From assembly GCA_017471185.1 (NCBI GenBank), contig JAFUVZ010000012.1, forward strand, positions 1-58,047: 58,047 nucleotides of DNA. Direction: 5' to 3'. Both the position numbers and the translations under genes were made by a program. Below the pieces are notes generated by a model. It had not been told where the DNA came from. It saw only the letters and a program-made list of their open reading frames with translations, and made no database searches. Positions 8,628-17,815 of the stretch are shown one piece after another (within the stretch, counting starts at the first letter, position 1; each line of letters begins with the position of its first letter). The stretch comes from Bacteroidaceae bacterium. Its GTDB lineage: Bacteria > Bacteroidota > Bacteroidia > Bacteroidales > Bacteroidaceae.

Positions 8628-10661
8628 ATGAAAAAAGTATTTGGAGTTTTAGGACTGGCATTGGCGTTGCTAACAGTCAACAGCCAATGGTCAATGGTTG
8701 ATGCACGTGAAGTGACATCTTTAAATCAGGAGTGGCAATTCAGAAAAGGTACGTTTGGCGTATGGGGTGTCTATCCCAATATCTATGTGCCAAAAGGTGA
8801 GAAGGTGGTTAATCTGCCTCATACCTATAACGCTGAGGACTTTATGAACGATGGCGGTTACTATCGGGGTGAAGGCTCGTATATGAAAGAAATTGATGTG
8901 CCTGAGAGCTGGAAGGGCAAACGCATCTTCGTGAAGTTTGAAGGTGCTGGCTCTGTGGCCAATGTGCAGGTAAACTGGGTACAGGTGGGCGAGCATAAGG
9001 GTGCCTACAATGCCTTTACCTTTGAGTTGACCGACTACCTTACCTATGGTCAGAAAAATTATCTGCTGGTTACTTGCGACAACAGCCACCGTTTCGATGT
9101 GGCTACGCTCAGTGGCGACTTCAATGTCTATGGCGGCCTGTATCGTGATGCCTGGCTCATCATTACAGACGATGTGGCTATCTCACCGCTCTATTTTGGT
9201 TCTGACGGTTTGCAGGTAACGCAGAAACTGCTTACGAATGAACGTGCTGAGATTAGTGCAGAGATCCGCCTTACCAGTAAGTCAGGCTATCAGGATTGCG
9301 AGGTTGAGTTCCAGCTGGTGGATGCCAGCGGCCAGGTGGTGGTGAGCAAATCGTCAAACATTATCAACAATGATAAGGTAACTGTCAATGCGGGTATCAA
9401 CAATCCTCATCTGTGGAATGGAATGGATGACCCCTACTTATACAAAATAGTTGCCATCCTAAAGAAGGGTGGGCGTGAAATCGACCGCGTGGAAGATCAG
9501 TTTGGCTTCCGCAGTTTCTATGTGGATGAGAACAAGGGCTTCTTCCTCAACGGCAAGCATCTCAAGCTGCGTGGCGTTTCCCGCCATCAGGATTGGGCAG
9601 GTCTGGCTTCTGCCCTGACTAAGGAGAATCACATCGCCGACCTCAACATCATCCAGGAGATGGGTGTCAATGCCCTTCGTCTGGCTCACTACCCGCAGGC
9701 ACACTTCATGTTTGAGGAGGCTGACCGCAGAGGCTTTGTGGTTTGGGAAGAGATACCATTTATCACGGGCTATAACGCTTATAAGGAATTCGAGGATAAT
9801 TTGCGTTTGCAACTCAAGGAAATGATTATCCAGAATTACAACCACCCGAGTATTGCGTTCTGGGGTATCTTCAACGAGGTGCCAGGCGGACACAATGCTA
9901 TTGCTGCTGAGCTGAGTGATATCGCTCATGAGCTTGACCCTGTGCGCCTCACTACATCGGCTACTTGCTTTGAAGGCGACTTCAACTTCATCACTGACGT
10001 GATGGGCTGGAACAAGTATTTCGGATGGTATGACGGCAAGATCGCTGATTTCGCTACGTTCTTCGACAAGTGGCACCAGACCTATCCGAATGCCAAGATC
10101 TCTATCAGCGAGTATGGCGCAGGAGCCAGCATCAACCAGCATGTGGGTAAGTTTGATGAGGACAATAAGGAGTATAACAATCCTCGTGGCAAACTGCATC
10201 CGGAAGAGAAGCAAACTGTTTCTCACATGGAGCATATCAAGATGATTACGGAACGCGATTATATCTGGGGATCATACGTTTGGAATATGTTCGATTTCGC
10301 ATCGTCTATGCGTACCGAAGGCGACACTAACAACATCAACGATAAGGGTCTGGTAACTCACAACCGTCAGATCCGTAAGGATGCTTTCTATCTCTACAAG
10401 GCCAACTGGAACAAGGCTGAGAAAACCGTGCATCTGTGCTCTAAGCGTTATGTGGATAGAAAAGAGGATGTGACTGACATCATCGTCTTCACTACCGCTC
10501 CTAACGTGAAGCTTTACATTAATGGTAAACTGGTGGGTTCGCAGAAAACAGATGCTTACGCTACTGTAGTTTGGGAGAATGTGAAACTGAATAAGGGTGT
10601 GAACCAGGTAGAGGTACGTACTGCCCATGGAAACGATTCCGCTACTTGGAACGTTCTTTAA
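8628..10661 (+). CDS. Glycoside hydrolase family 2 protein (beta-galactosidase or beta-glucuronidase)
   Basis: An exported retaining glycosidase of 677 residues. A signal peptide (KKVFGVLGLALALLTVNS) is followed by a jelly-roll sugar-binding domain, an immunoglobulin-like domain and a TIM barrel. The acid/base is Glu417 in WGIFNEVPGG and the nucleophile is Glu495 in ISISEYGAGA. An N-D-K motif near residue 570 (NINDKGLV) fits the N-x-K signature of beta-glucuronidases, but similar sequence occurs in some beta-galactosidases. Its place inside a uronate operon favours release of uronic acids from glycans. The frame reaches up to 8544; ATG at 8628 is chosen because it begins the signal peptide. 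The end of that peptide is encoded by a heptamer-like CAATGGT stretch. Confidence 0.9.
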   Translation: MKKVFGVLGLALALLTVNSQWSMVDAREVTSLNQEWQFRKGTFGVWGVYPNIYVPKGEKVVNLPHTYNAEDFMNDGGYYRGEGSYMKEIDVPESWKGKRIFVKFEGAGSVANVQVNWVQVGEHKGAYNAFTFELTDYLTYGQKNYLLVTCDNSHRFDVATLSGDFNVYGGLYRDAWLIITDDVAISPLYFGSDGLQVTQKLLTNERAEISAEIRLTSKSGYQDCEVEFQLVDASGQVVVSKSSNIINNDKVTVNAGINNPHLWNGMDDPYLYKIVAILKKGGREIDRVEDQFGFRSFYVDENKGFFLNGKHLKLRGVSRHQDWAGLASALTKENHIADLNIIQEMGVNALRLAHYPQAHFMFEEADRRGFVVWEEIPFITGYNAYKEFEDNLRLQLKEMIIQNYNHPSIAFWGIFNEVPGGHNAIAAELSDIAHELDPVRLTTSATCFEGDFNFITDVMGWNKYFGWYDGKIADFATFFDKWHQTYPNAKISISEYGAGASINQHVGKFDEDNKEYNNPRGKLHPEEKQTVSHMEHIKMITERDYIWGSYVWNMFDFASSMRTEGDTNNINDKGLVTHNRQIRKDAFYLYKANWNKAEKTVHLCSKRYVDRKEDVTDIIVFTTAPNVKLYINGKLVGSQKTDAYATVVWENVKLNKGVNQVEVRTAHGNDSATWNVL

Positions 10662-10710
10662 TGGAGAATGGAAAATGGAAAATGGAGAATGGAAAATGAA
10701 TAATGAATAA
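10662..10710. repeat. Heptamer array (ATGGAGA/ATGAATA type)
   Basis: About seven copies of a degenerate ATGGANA or ATGAATA unit directly after the GH2 stop. It overlaps a possible ATG (10703) of the next gene. Confidence 0.9.
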
Positions 10711-10711
10711 T

Positions 10712-11527
10712 ATGGTTAAGAACTTGTTTGACATAAAGGATAAAGTAGTGGTGATAACCGGTGGTACGGGCGTGTTAGGCCGTGCTATCTCTGCTTACCT
10801 TGCCCGGCAAGACGCAAAGGTGGTTATCATGGGCCGTAAGGCTGAAGTGGGAAACGCCATTGTGGATGGCATCAAGGCGGATGGTGGCGAGGCTATGTTC
10901 CTCACCACTGACGTGATGAAGCGTGAGGTGCTGGAGCAGAACCTGGCTGACATCATGCAGGCTTACGGCAGCGTGGATGCGTTGCTCAATGCCGCTGGTG
11001 GCAATATGCCTGGGGCTACAATCGGGCCCGATAGTACGTTCTTTGATTTGCAGATTGCTGATTTTCAGAAAGTGCTCGATCTGAACCTTACGGGCACTGT
11101 TCTGCCTACGCAGGTATTCTTGCACCAGATGGCGAAGCAGGGCAAGGGCTCTATCGTCAACTTCTCGTCAATGTCGGCTTTCCGTCCGCTGACGCGTGTG
11201 GCAGGATATGGCGTGGCTAAGGCTGGTGTGAGCAATTTCACCGCCTTCATGGCTACTGAGGTGGCGAAGAAGTTCAGCACGGGCATCCGAGTGAACGCTA
11301 TTGCTCCCGGATTCTTCCTTACAGAGCAGAACCGCACCTTGCTGACCAACCCTGACGGTAGTTGGACACAACGCGGACAGGACATTATCCATCAGACCCC
11401 GATGGGGCGTATGGGTAAGCCTGAGGAGCTTTGCGGAACCATCCATTACCTCATCAGCGACGCCTCTCAGTTCGTTACTGGCACCGTTGCTGTCGTAGAT
11501 GGTGGCTTCAATGTCTTTACGATTTAA
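10712..11527 (+). CDS. uxuB: SDR oxidoreductase, probable D-mannonate (fructuronate) reductase
   Basis: A short-chain dehydrogenase/reductase of 271 residues. The nucleotide-binding motif is TGGTGVLG near residue 17, NAAGG follows, the catalytic serine is in NFSSMSAF, and the Tyr-x3-Lys pair is YGVAK. It resembles the SDR-type D-mannonate oxidoreductase of Bacillus rather than the long-chain UxuB of E. coli, and would convert fructuronate to mannonate with NAD(P)H. The assignment is strengthened by uxuA immediately downstream. ATG at 10712 fits the family start; ATG at 10703 belongs to the repeat. Confidence 0.85.
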   Translation: MVKNLFDIKDKVVVITGGTGVLGRAISAYLARQDAKVVIMGRKAEVGNAIVDGIKADGGEAMFLTTDVMKREVLEQNLADIMQAYGSVDALLNAAGGNMPGATIGPDSTFFDLQIADFQKVLDLNLTGTVLPTQVFLHQMAKQGKGSIVNFSSMSAFRPLTRVAGYGVAKAGVSNFTAFMATEVAKKFSTGIRVNAIAPGFFLTEQNRTLLTNPDGSWTQRGQDIIHQTPMGRMGKPEELCGTIHYLISDASQFVTGTVAVVDGGFNVFTI

Positions 11528-11545
11528 AGAATAATGTTCAAAATT

Positions 11546-11636
11546 GCGATTAAACGAGCGGAGAGCCAAACTTGCTTGGGCTATTCCGAGCGTGATGGAG
11601 CGAAGCTCAATGTTCAATGTTTAATGTTCAATAAAA
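11546..11636 (+). repeat. Interspersed element with heptamer tail, copy 1
   Basis: A core with the words GAGAGCCAAACTTGCTTGGG, CTATTCCGAGCG and GGAGCGAAGC is followed by heptamers of AATGTTC. The same core, flanked by heptamers, lies on the minus strand at 26567-26666; a worn copy lies at 13231-13268. It fills the gap between uxuB and uxuA. Confidence 0.8.
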
Positions 11637-11641
11637 GAAAA

Positions 11642-12820
11642 ATGATATTGTGTGAACAGACATTTCGTTGGTATGGACCCAACGACCCCGTGAGCCTGTG
11701 GGACATCAGGCAAGCTGGTGCTACAGGCATCGTGACCGCCTTGCACCATATACCTAACGGTGAGGTGTGGACGGTGGATGAAATCCTCAAGCGCAAACAG
11801 ATGATAGAAGAAGCTGGTCTGAAATGGTCGGTGGTTGAGAGTGTGCCTGTGCATGAGCATATCAAGACACAGACGGGTGACTTCCAGCGTTATATCGACA
11901 ACTATAAGGAAAGCCTGCGAAACCTGGGCAAGTGTGGCATCAGGGTGGTGACCTACAACTTTATGCCTGTGCTCGACTGGACGCGTACTGATTTGGCATA
12001 CAAGTTACCTGACGGTAGCTGTGCCTTGCGTTTCGAGCGTGCGGCATTCATCGCCTTCGACCTCTTCCTGCTGAAGCGTCCAGGCGCTGAGGCTGACTAT
12101 ACTGATGAAGAAAAAGCCAAGGCCAAAGCCCGTTTCAATCAGATGACTGATGAGGAGAAGCATCGCCTGGTGCGCAACATGATAGCCGGCCTGCCTGGCT
12201 CTGAGGAAAGCTTCACGCTGGAGCAGTTCCAGCATGAGCTTGACCGCTATCGTGACATCACGCCAGAGAAACTTCGTGCCAACCTGGTTTATTTCCTGCA
12301 GGAGATATGCCCGGCTGCAGAGGAAGCCGGTGTGAAGCTGGTGATTCATCCTGATGATCCCCCTTGCTCCATCCTTGGTTTGCCTCGCATCATGAGCCGT
12401 GCCGCTGATTACCAGGCTCTCATCGATGCCGTTCCTTCGCCAGCCAACGGACTCTGCCTGTGCTGTGGCTCGTTGGGCGTGAGTGCGGAGAATGATCTGC
12501 CAGATATGATGCGACGCTTTGGTGACCGTATTCATTTTGTGCATTTGCGCAGCACCCAGCGTGACACTGAAGGCAACTTCTTTGAGGCCAATCATCTGGA
12601 AGGTGATGTGCCGATGGTAGAGGTGATGAAGGCTTTCTTAGAGATTCAGCAGAAGCGTGGCGAGAGTATCGCCATGCGTCCTGATCATGGTCATCAGATG
12701 GCTGACGACTTGCGTAAGCATACTAATCCCGGCTACTCGCTCATTGGCCGCCTGCGTGGCCTGGCTGAGCTTCGTGGCTTGGAATTAGGCATCGCAAGCT
12801 CTTTGAACATTGAACATTGA
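11642..12820 (+). CDS. uxuA: Mannonate dehydratase
   Basis: Converts D-mannonate to 2-keto-3-deoxygluconate. The 392-residue protein opens [20 protein letters not shown], matching the UxuA family, and has the metal-site stretches [28 protein letters not shown] and RPDHGHQM. The frame reaches up to 11534, but the extra 36 residues are repeat-encoded; ATG at 11642 is the family start. The last residues (LNIEH) and the stop codon are read from the heptamer array that begins there, so the natural C-terminus has been trimmed or altered by the repeat. Confidence 0.95.
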   Translation: MILCEQTFRWYGPNDPVSLWDIRQAGATGIVTALHHIPNGEVWTVDEILKRKQMIEEAGLKWSVVESVPVHEHIKTQTGDFQRYIDNYKESLRNLGKCGIRVVTYNFMPVLDWTRTDLAYKLPDGSCALRFERAAFIAFDLFLLKRPGAEADYTDEEKAKAKARFNQMTDEEKHRLVRNMIAGLPGSEESFTLEQFQHELDRYRDITPEKLRANLVYFLQEICPAAEEAGVKLVIHPDDPPCSILGLPRIMSRAADYQALIDAVPSPANGLCLCCGSLGVSAENDLPDMMRRFGDRIHFVHLRSTQRDTEGNFFEANHLEGDVPMVEVMKAFLEIQQKRGESIAMRPDHGHQMADDLRKHTNPGYSLIGRLRGLAELRGLELGIASSLNIEH

Positions 12821-13085
12821 ACATTGAACATTGAGCATTGAGCATTGATTATTGAGCATTGAACATTGAGCATTGAACATTGAACATTGAGCATTGAGCA
12901 TTGAACATTGAACATTGAGCATTGAACATTGAGCATTGAACATTGAGCATTAAGCATTGAGCATTGAACATTGAGCATTAAGCATTGAGCATTTAGCATT
13001 TAGCATTGAGAATTGAGCATTGAGCTTTGAACATTGAGCTTTGAGCATTGAGCTTTGAACATTGAGCATTGAACATTGAACATTG
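12803..13085. repeat. Long heptamer array (CATTGAA/CATTGAG)n
   Basis: About 40 consecutive 7-base units, mostly CATTGAA and CATTGAG with minor variants CATTAAG, TATTGAG and CTTTGAA. Seven is not a multiple of three, so 21 bases encode a seven-residue period in each open frame; the minus strand reads MLNVQCS repeatedly. That frame is not a gene. The array starts inside the end of uxuA. Confidence 0.95.
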
Positions 13086-13360
13086 CTATGCGGTAGGGGC
13101 CCAAAAGCTCTCCCCCTTAGCAAGGGGGAGTACCCGATAGGGGGAGGGGGTATGTTGTACATGCACAAGCCATCATATCCCTCAGTCAGCAAGTTGACAG
13201 TTCCCCTTACTAAGGGGAGCAGCTATGAGGGCGTTGACTTTCTGGAGCAGTGAGAGCAGAGCTGATGCTTGCTTGAGTTATCCTGTACAAAGCAATTTGT
13301 TTAGGTAATGACATGGCAATAGGGATAAAAGCAGTTAGGCAAGCACATTGAGCTGGATAA
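13086..13360. repeat. Repeat-rich spacer with G+C hairpins
   Basis: It contains the hairpin CTCCCCCTT-agc-AAGGGGGAG at 13110-13130 followed by TACCCGATAGGGGG and GGGGGTATG. Close relatives occur inside the primase gene at 55266-55316. A second hairpin TCCCCTTAcTAAGGGGA lies at 13202-13218, and a worn copy of the 11546 core element lies at 13231-13268. No gene is seen. Confidence 0.75.
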
Positions 13361-13553
13361 CGCCCCGAAGGGGCAGCGAGCCAACAGCCCAGGGCAACGC
13401 CCTGGGTATAGATGCAACCTTAAATATACGCCCTGTAAGGGCAAAAGCTTTTGGATGCATATATGTGCTGTTGCCCCTTCAAGGCAAAAAACGGTTGAAT
13501 GTATTGTCCCTGGGTGATGCCCTGGGCTATGTGCAGGTTGCTCCTCCGGGGCG
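13361..13553. repeat. Compound-palindrome repeat (copy B)
   Basis: A series of hairpins in the order GCCCCGAAGGGGC, CCCAGGGCAACGCCCTGGG, GCCCTGTAAGGGC, then the mirror set with CCCTGGGTGATGCCCTGGG and a final CTCCGGGG-type stem. The order matches copies A and C, but the terminal TTTCGCAAG inverted repeat is missing or worn. It lies just upstream of the aldolase gene. Confidence 0.8.
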
Positions 13554-13611
13554 TTTGAGTGTAAATAACTCAGTATTTGTATTTTGATTTTTCACTAAAA
13601 TTATTGATTGA

Positions 13612-14271
13612 ATGGCAAGGTTTGATAAAATAGCAGTAATGCAGAAGATAGGGGCTACCAGGATGGTGCCCGTGTTCTACCATAAAGATGTGGAGATAGC
13701 CAAGCAGGTGGTGAAGGCTTGTTATGACGGAGGCGTGCGTGCCTTTGAGTTTACCAACCGTGGCGACTTCGCCCATGAGGTGTTTGCCCAGGTCCGTAAG
13801 TTCGCCAATGAAGAATGTCCCGAACTCGCTTTGGGTGTAGGTTCGGTGGTCGATGCGCCCACCGCTTCGCTCTTCATGCAGTTGGGAGCCGACTTTGTGG
13901 TGGGTCCGTTGTTCAACCCCGATGTGGCGAAGGTTTGCAACCGTCGTGGTGTGCCATATACGCCAGGCTGTGGCAGTGTCAGTGAGGTGGGTTTCGCCCA
14001 AGAGGCTGGATGCGACCTCATCAAGGTCTTCCCAGGCGATGTGCTTGGTCCTAAGTTCGTGAAAGGTCTGCTGGCTCCGATGCCTTGGAGCAAGCTGATG
14101 GTGACGGGTGGGGTAGAGCCGACAGAAGAAAACCTTTCCGCCTGGTTCAGTGCCGGCGTTTATTGCGTAGGAATGGGCTCGAAGCTCTTCCCTAAAGACA
14201 AAGTAGCCAGCCAAGATTGGAACTACATCACTGAAAAATGCAAAGAAAGTTTAAAACTAATTGGAAAATGA
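13612..14271 (+). CDS. eda: Bifunctional KHG/KDPG aldolase
   Basis: Splits KDPG into pyruvate and glyceraldehyde-3-phosphate, the last step of the uronate route. The 219-residue class I aldolase has the glutamate motif [18 protein letters not shown], and the Schiff-base lysine in [10 protein letters not shown]. The phosphate loop [11 protein letters not shown] follows. Its stop overlaps the start of uxaC in an ATGA, so the two are translationally coupled. It is separated from uxuA by about 790 bp of repeats. Confidence 0.94.
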   Translation: MARFDKIAVMQKIGATRMVPVFYHKDVEIAKQVVKACYDGGVRAFEFTNRGDFAHEVFAQVRKFANEECPELALGVGSVVDAPTASLFMQLGADFVVGPLFNPDVAKVCNRRGVPYTPGCGSVSEVGFAQEAGCDLIKVFPGDVLGPKFVKGLLAPMPWSKLMVTGGVEPTEENLSAWFSAGVYCVGMGSKLFPKDKVASQDWNYITEKCKESLKLIGK

Positions 14272-15671
14272 AAGAGTTCTTAGATAAAGATTTCTTGCTG
14301 CATAGCGAGACCGCCCGGATGCTCTATCATGAGCATGCCGAGCACCTGCCCATCATAGATTACCATTGCCACCTCAATCCGAAGGAAGTGGCAGAGGACC
14401 ACCGTTTCCGCTCCATTACCGAACTGTGGTTAGGTGGTGACCACTACAAGTGGCGTGCCTTACGCGCCAATGGCGTGGATGAGTATTACATCACAGGTGG
14501 TGCCTCCGACTGGGAGAAGTTCCAGAAGTGGGCGGAGACCATTCCTTATACTTTCCGTAATCCGCTCTATCACTGGACTCACCTGGAACTTCGCACCGCC
14601 TTTGGCATTCAGAAGCTGCTGAATCCTGAAACGGCGAAAGAGATTTATGATGAGTGCAATGAGAAACTGCAACAGCCTGAGTTTTCAGCCAGGGGACTGA
14701 TGCGTCGATATGAGGTGGAGGTGGTTTGTACTACCGATGACCCTGTTGACTCTCTGGAATATCATGAGCAAATCAAGGAAAGTGGGTTCGAAATCAAAGT
14801 GTTACCTACCTGGCGACCAGATAAGGCGATGGCGATAGACAACCCCAAGACTTATCGTGAATACATTGACCGCCTGTCTGAGGTAAGTGGCGTGGATATC
14901 TACAACTACAGCGATCTGCTCGAAGCCCTTTACCTGCGTCATCTCTATTTCGCCCAGCATGGATGCAAACTGTCTGATCATGGCATCGACTGCTTCTTTG
15001 CCGAGCCGGTTACTGAAGACGAGCTGCAGGCTATCTTCGTCAAGGTGATGTCTGGTGATGAGGCTACCGAGGCAGAGAAACTCAAGTTCAAGTCGGGCTT
15101 GCTCACCTATTTCGCAGAGCTGGATGCCGATACCCAGTGGACACAGCAGTTCCACTATGGACCGCTGCGCAACAACAATACCAAGATGTTCCAGCAGCTG
15201 GGTCCCGATGCCGGTTACGACTCCATCGGAGAGTTCACCACCGCCAGGAGCATGGCGCAGTTCTTCGACCATCTGAACAGCGAGGGTTGCCTCACCAAGA
15301 CCATCGTCTATAACCTCAATCCCAATGCCAACGCAATGGTAGCCACCATGATAGGCAATTTCCAAGACGGCAGTGTGCCGGGCAAGATGCAGTGGGGTAG
15401 CGGCTGGTGGTTCCTCGATCAGAAAGACGGTATAGAGAACCAGCTCAATATGCTCTCTTTGCAAGGCCTGCTCAGTCGTTTCGTGGGCATGCTCACAGAC
15501 AGCCGTTCGTTCCTTTCCTATCCTCGTCACGAGTACTTCCGCCGTGTGCTCTGTAATCTCGTGGGGCAGGATGTGGAGAACGGTGAGCTGCCAGCAGAGG
15601 AAATGCCTCGCATCGCCCGGATGATTGAAGACATCTGCTATTACAATGCCAAGCGATACTTCAATTTTTGA
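14268..15671 (+). CDS. uxaC: Glucuronate (uronate) isomerase
   Basis: Interconverts glucuronate and fructuronate, or galacturonate and tagaturonate. The 467-residue product has the family length, with the metal-binding start [17 protein letters not shown], the stretch [27 protein letters not shown], and the C-terminal [24 protein letters not shown]. Start ATG at 14268 overlaps the eda stop by four bases. No tagaturonate reductase or altronate dehydratase is present in the window, so the cluster as seen serves the glucuronate branch. Confidence 0.96.
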   Translation: MKEFLDKDFLLHSETARMLYHEHAEHLPIIDYHCHLNPKEVAEDHRFRSITELWLGGDHYKWRALRANGVDEYYITGGASDWEKFQKWAETIPYTFRNPLYHWTHLELRTAFGIQKLLNPETAKEIYDECNEKLQQPEFSARGLMRRYEVEVVCTTDDPVDSLEYHEQIKESGFEIKVLPTWRPDKAMAIDNPKTYREYIDRLSEVSGVDIYNYSDLLEALYLRHLYFAQHGCKLSDHGIDCFFAEPVTEDELQAIFVKVMSGDEATEAEKLKFKSGLLTYFAELDADTQWTQQFHYGPLRNNNTKMFQQLGPDAGYDSIGEFTTARSMAQFFDHLNSEGCLTKTIVYNLNPNANAMVATMIGNFQDGSVPGKMQWGSGWWFLDQKDGIENQLNMLSLQGLLSRFVGMLTDSRSFLSYPRHEYFRRVLCNLVGQDVENGELPAEEMPRIARMIEDICYYNAKRYFNF

Positions 15672-15724
15672 AAAGGAGAGGATGATTGATGTGTCGCATG
15701 ACTAAATGGCATGCGAAGGAGGAT

Positions 15725-17473
15725 TCAACCATTCAGCAAACGAGCCAGCATGATGACAATCAAAACAATAAGGACAATGGCTATGGCAATGAATGCCAGC
15801 ATGTAGAACACCAGATTAATATAGGTCTTCGCAGTGAGTTTCATTGTGTCCCGCCAGCTGAGACGGAACAGTTGCCTGAAGTTGCGGAGCATAATCAGGA
15901 ACTCGGCGATGATGTTGATGGTGAAGCCATGGGTGGCCAAGCCTGGTTGGTCAGATCCGATGAAAGGCATGAGCACCATGTCCTTCATGATGAGCTGCGA
16001 GCCGAAATAGGCAAAGATAAAGGTGTATTCCCCTGTGTTGAGCCTCCTGTTCATGCGTGTGTGACGGAACGCCAGGCGAGTACTGATAATGTAAAAAGGT
16101 ATGACGATGATGAACGTCAACGCATGGTTGTCTTTCCAGTCCTCCATCAAATCCATTAGCGCATAGATGATGGTACCTGGAACTGAATGTTCACGATACC
16201 ATTGCTTGAGAGGTTCGAGGGAGTAATCATAGTCTTTCTCCTCTCCGCTATCTTTGTTACTTACGATTGAGTCTTGACTCAGAGAGAAGCCGTTGATTGA
16301 AAGCAGTACGGAATCTCCATTTTGTGATGGCAGGTCAACCGCCAGGGAGTCTGTTTTCGTCTCTGTTTTCGCAGGCTGTTCTTGTTTGTCTTTGTCAACA
16401 GAGCCAGGGTTGAACATATGACCAACCACGATGTAGATTGCCGCCATGAGGATGAGCAGGGAGAAAGGCTTGTAATATGGCTTACGCTTGCCTCTCACAT
16501 AATCGGCAACCATATAGCCGGGGCGGTACCACAGGTCGTGGATGGTATGCAGGAATCCGCTCTCGATGTTGAAGAACGACGAGAAGAATAGAGAAAGCGT
16601 GTTCTTGAGGGTGATGCGTTCTGTCTGGGCTGGCTGTCCGCAAGAGCGGCAGAAATCGCCCTCATACACGTCGCCGCAATTCTGGCAGATATGCTGTTCA
16701 ACCTTCGCTAACGGCTTGCTTTGTTTGCCTCTTATCTGTTTGATATTGAACGCCCTTCGCTTGATTTCCCATTGAGTTGGCAAGAATGGGGTGGTCTTGC
16801 CTGGAGTGTCTGCGTTCTTCATCAGAAGGGGCAACAGGGAGAGGTCGGGCAGTATCTGCCGGTTCGGATAAGCCGCCAGTTCGTCATAGGTAGTCAAGCC
16901 GTTGAGCACCCCGCAGAAGTCGATGCCGGCATTACGGGCAGTCTCTGCATCAACGGTACTGTCGCCCACGTAGAGTGCCAGCTCCTTGGTAGCCTTCAGC
17001 TTCTTGAGCGCGGCTTTCACGCCTTGCGGGTCAGGCTTGGCAGCTTTCACGTCCTCACCTCCGATAATCACATCAATGAACCCTTTGGGGAAATGCTTGT
17101 CGATGACAGCCTGGATGCGGTAGCGGTATTTGGTAGAGATAATGGCCAGCTTGGCGCCTTGCTCCTTCAGCTTGGTCAGTACGCTCACCGTTTCTGGAAA
17201 CAGCACCGTGTTGTCATTCATGTAGATGTCAGCTTCCTGCGTGTATTCCTTCTTCCAGGCAGCAAGCTGTGCTGTGTCATTGACACCTGTCAGCAGGGCG
17301 AAAGATTCCTCCAAGGTCTTGCCTATGGTGCGCTTGATCTGCAGTTCTGTCACCTCCGTGTAGCCGTGACGTTGCAACACATGGGTGAAGCACATCACGA
17401 TGCCTCGTGACGAGTTGGCCAGAGTAAGGTCAAAGTCAAACAGATAATAGATGTAATCTTTCGCTGCTGCCAT
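15725..17473 (-). CDS. HAD phosphatase fused to DUF3667 membrane domain
   Basis: A two-part protein of 582 residues. Residues 1-215 form a HAD-like hydrolase close to phosphoglycolate phosphatases, with FDFDLTLANSS (nucleophile Asp13, acid Asp15), the motif II region AIISTK, the lysine in AAKPDP and YVGDSTVDAETARNAG. From about 260 there is a zinc-ribbon CQNC...CRSC (Cys263, 266, 275, 278), then the DUF3667 region with RPGYMV, RGKRKPYYKPF and several membrane helices, the last at 555-580. DUF3667 function is unknown. The fusion is unbroken and no frameshift is visible. The minus-strand box TATCTTTG at 17505-17512 is a likely promoter. Confidence 0.88.
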   Translation of the reverse strand: MAAAKDYIYYLFDFDLTLANSSRGIVMCFTHVLQRHGYTEVTELQIKRTIGKTLEESFALLTGVNDTAQLAAWKKEYTQEADIYMNDNTVLFPETVSVLTKLKEQGAKLAIISTKYRYRIQAVIDKHFPKGFIDVIIGGEDVKAAKPDPQGVKAALKKLKATKELALYVGDSTVDAETARNAGIDFCGVLNGLTTYDELAAYPNRQILPDLSLLPLLMKNADTPGKTTPFLPTQWEIKRRAFNIKQIRGKQSKPLAKVEQHICQNCGDVYEGDFCRSCGQPAQTERITLKNTLSLFFSSFFNIESGFLHTIHDLWYRPGYMVADYVRGKRKPYYKPFSLLILMAAIYIVVGHMFNPGSVDKDKQEQPAKTETKTDSLAVDLPSQNGDSVLLSINGFSLSQDSIVSNKDSGEEKDYDYSLEPLKQWYREHSVPGTIIYALMDLMEDWKDNHALTFIIVIPFYIISTRLAFRHTRMNRRLNTGEYTFIFAYFGSQLIMKDMVLMPFIGSDQPGLATHGFTINIIAEFLIMLRNFRQLFRLSWRDTMKLTAKTYINLVFYMLAFIAIAIVLIVLIVIMLARLLNG

Positions 17474-17504
17474 CTTTCAAAACAAGATTTCGGTCATTTC
17501 GTTG

Positions 17505-17512
17505 CGTACAAA
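17505..17512 (-). promoter_or_regulatory. Promoter -7 box for the HAD-DUF3667 gene
   Basis: TATCTTTG on the minus strand, about 32 bases before the start codon. A second minus-strand TATCTTTG about 200 bases upstream (near 17707-17714) has no gene directly behind it and might start a longer leader or a small RNA. Confidence 0.5.
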
Positions 17513-17815
17513 GATACTGTTTTTTTTTAATACCGAAGCAGTAATCATACGGTGCTGACTGACTGCGATTTATGATTTGAACCGTACAAATGGAATTCAG
17601 GAAAATAGAATTATGCGATTCTCGTCCCTTTAGTCTATCAGCAGGTCTTCCACTGGACTCGCTCTTCGCTTAGAAGAGTATCATCATCTGTTCTGCACAT
17701 ATGCGGTGCAAAGATAACGAAAAATCACCAGATACATCATATTTTGGGCAAAAAAGTTGTTGGTATCGAAAATAATTCCCATCTTTGCACTGTCACTATA
17801 AAATGAGATAGAGAT

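Noticed and set aside
12733-12999. Minus-strand frame with repeated MLNVQCS
   Set aside because: It is the translation of a 7-base tandem repeat; the periodic peptide is forced by the repeat and the frame overlaps uxuA.
12803-13085. Possible CRISPR array
   Set aside because: Units are 7 bases with no spacers and no cas genes nearby.
13348-13587. 79-residue plus-strand frame
   Set aside because: It is a read-through of the compound-palindrome repeat.
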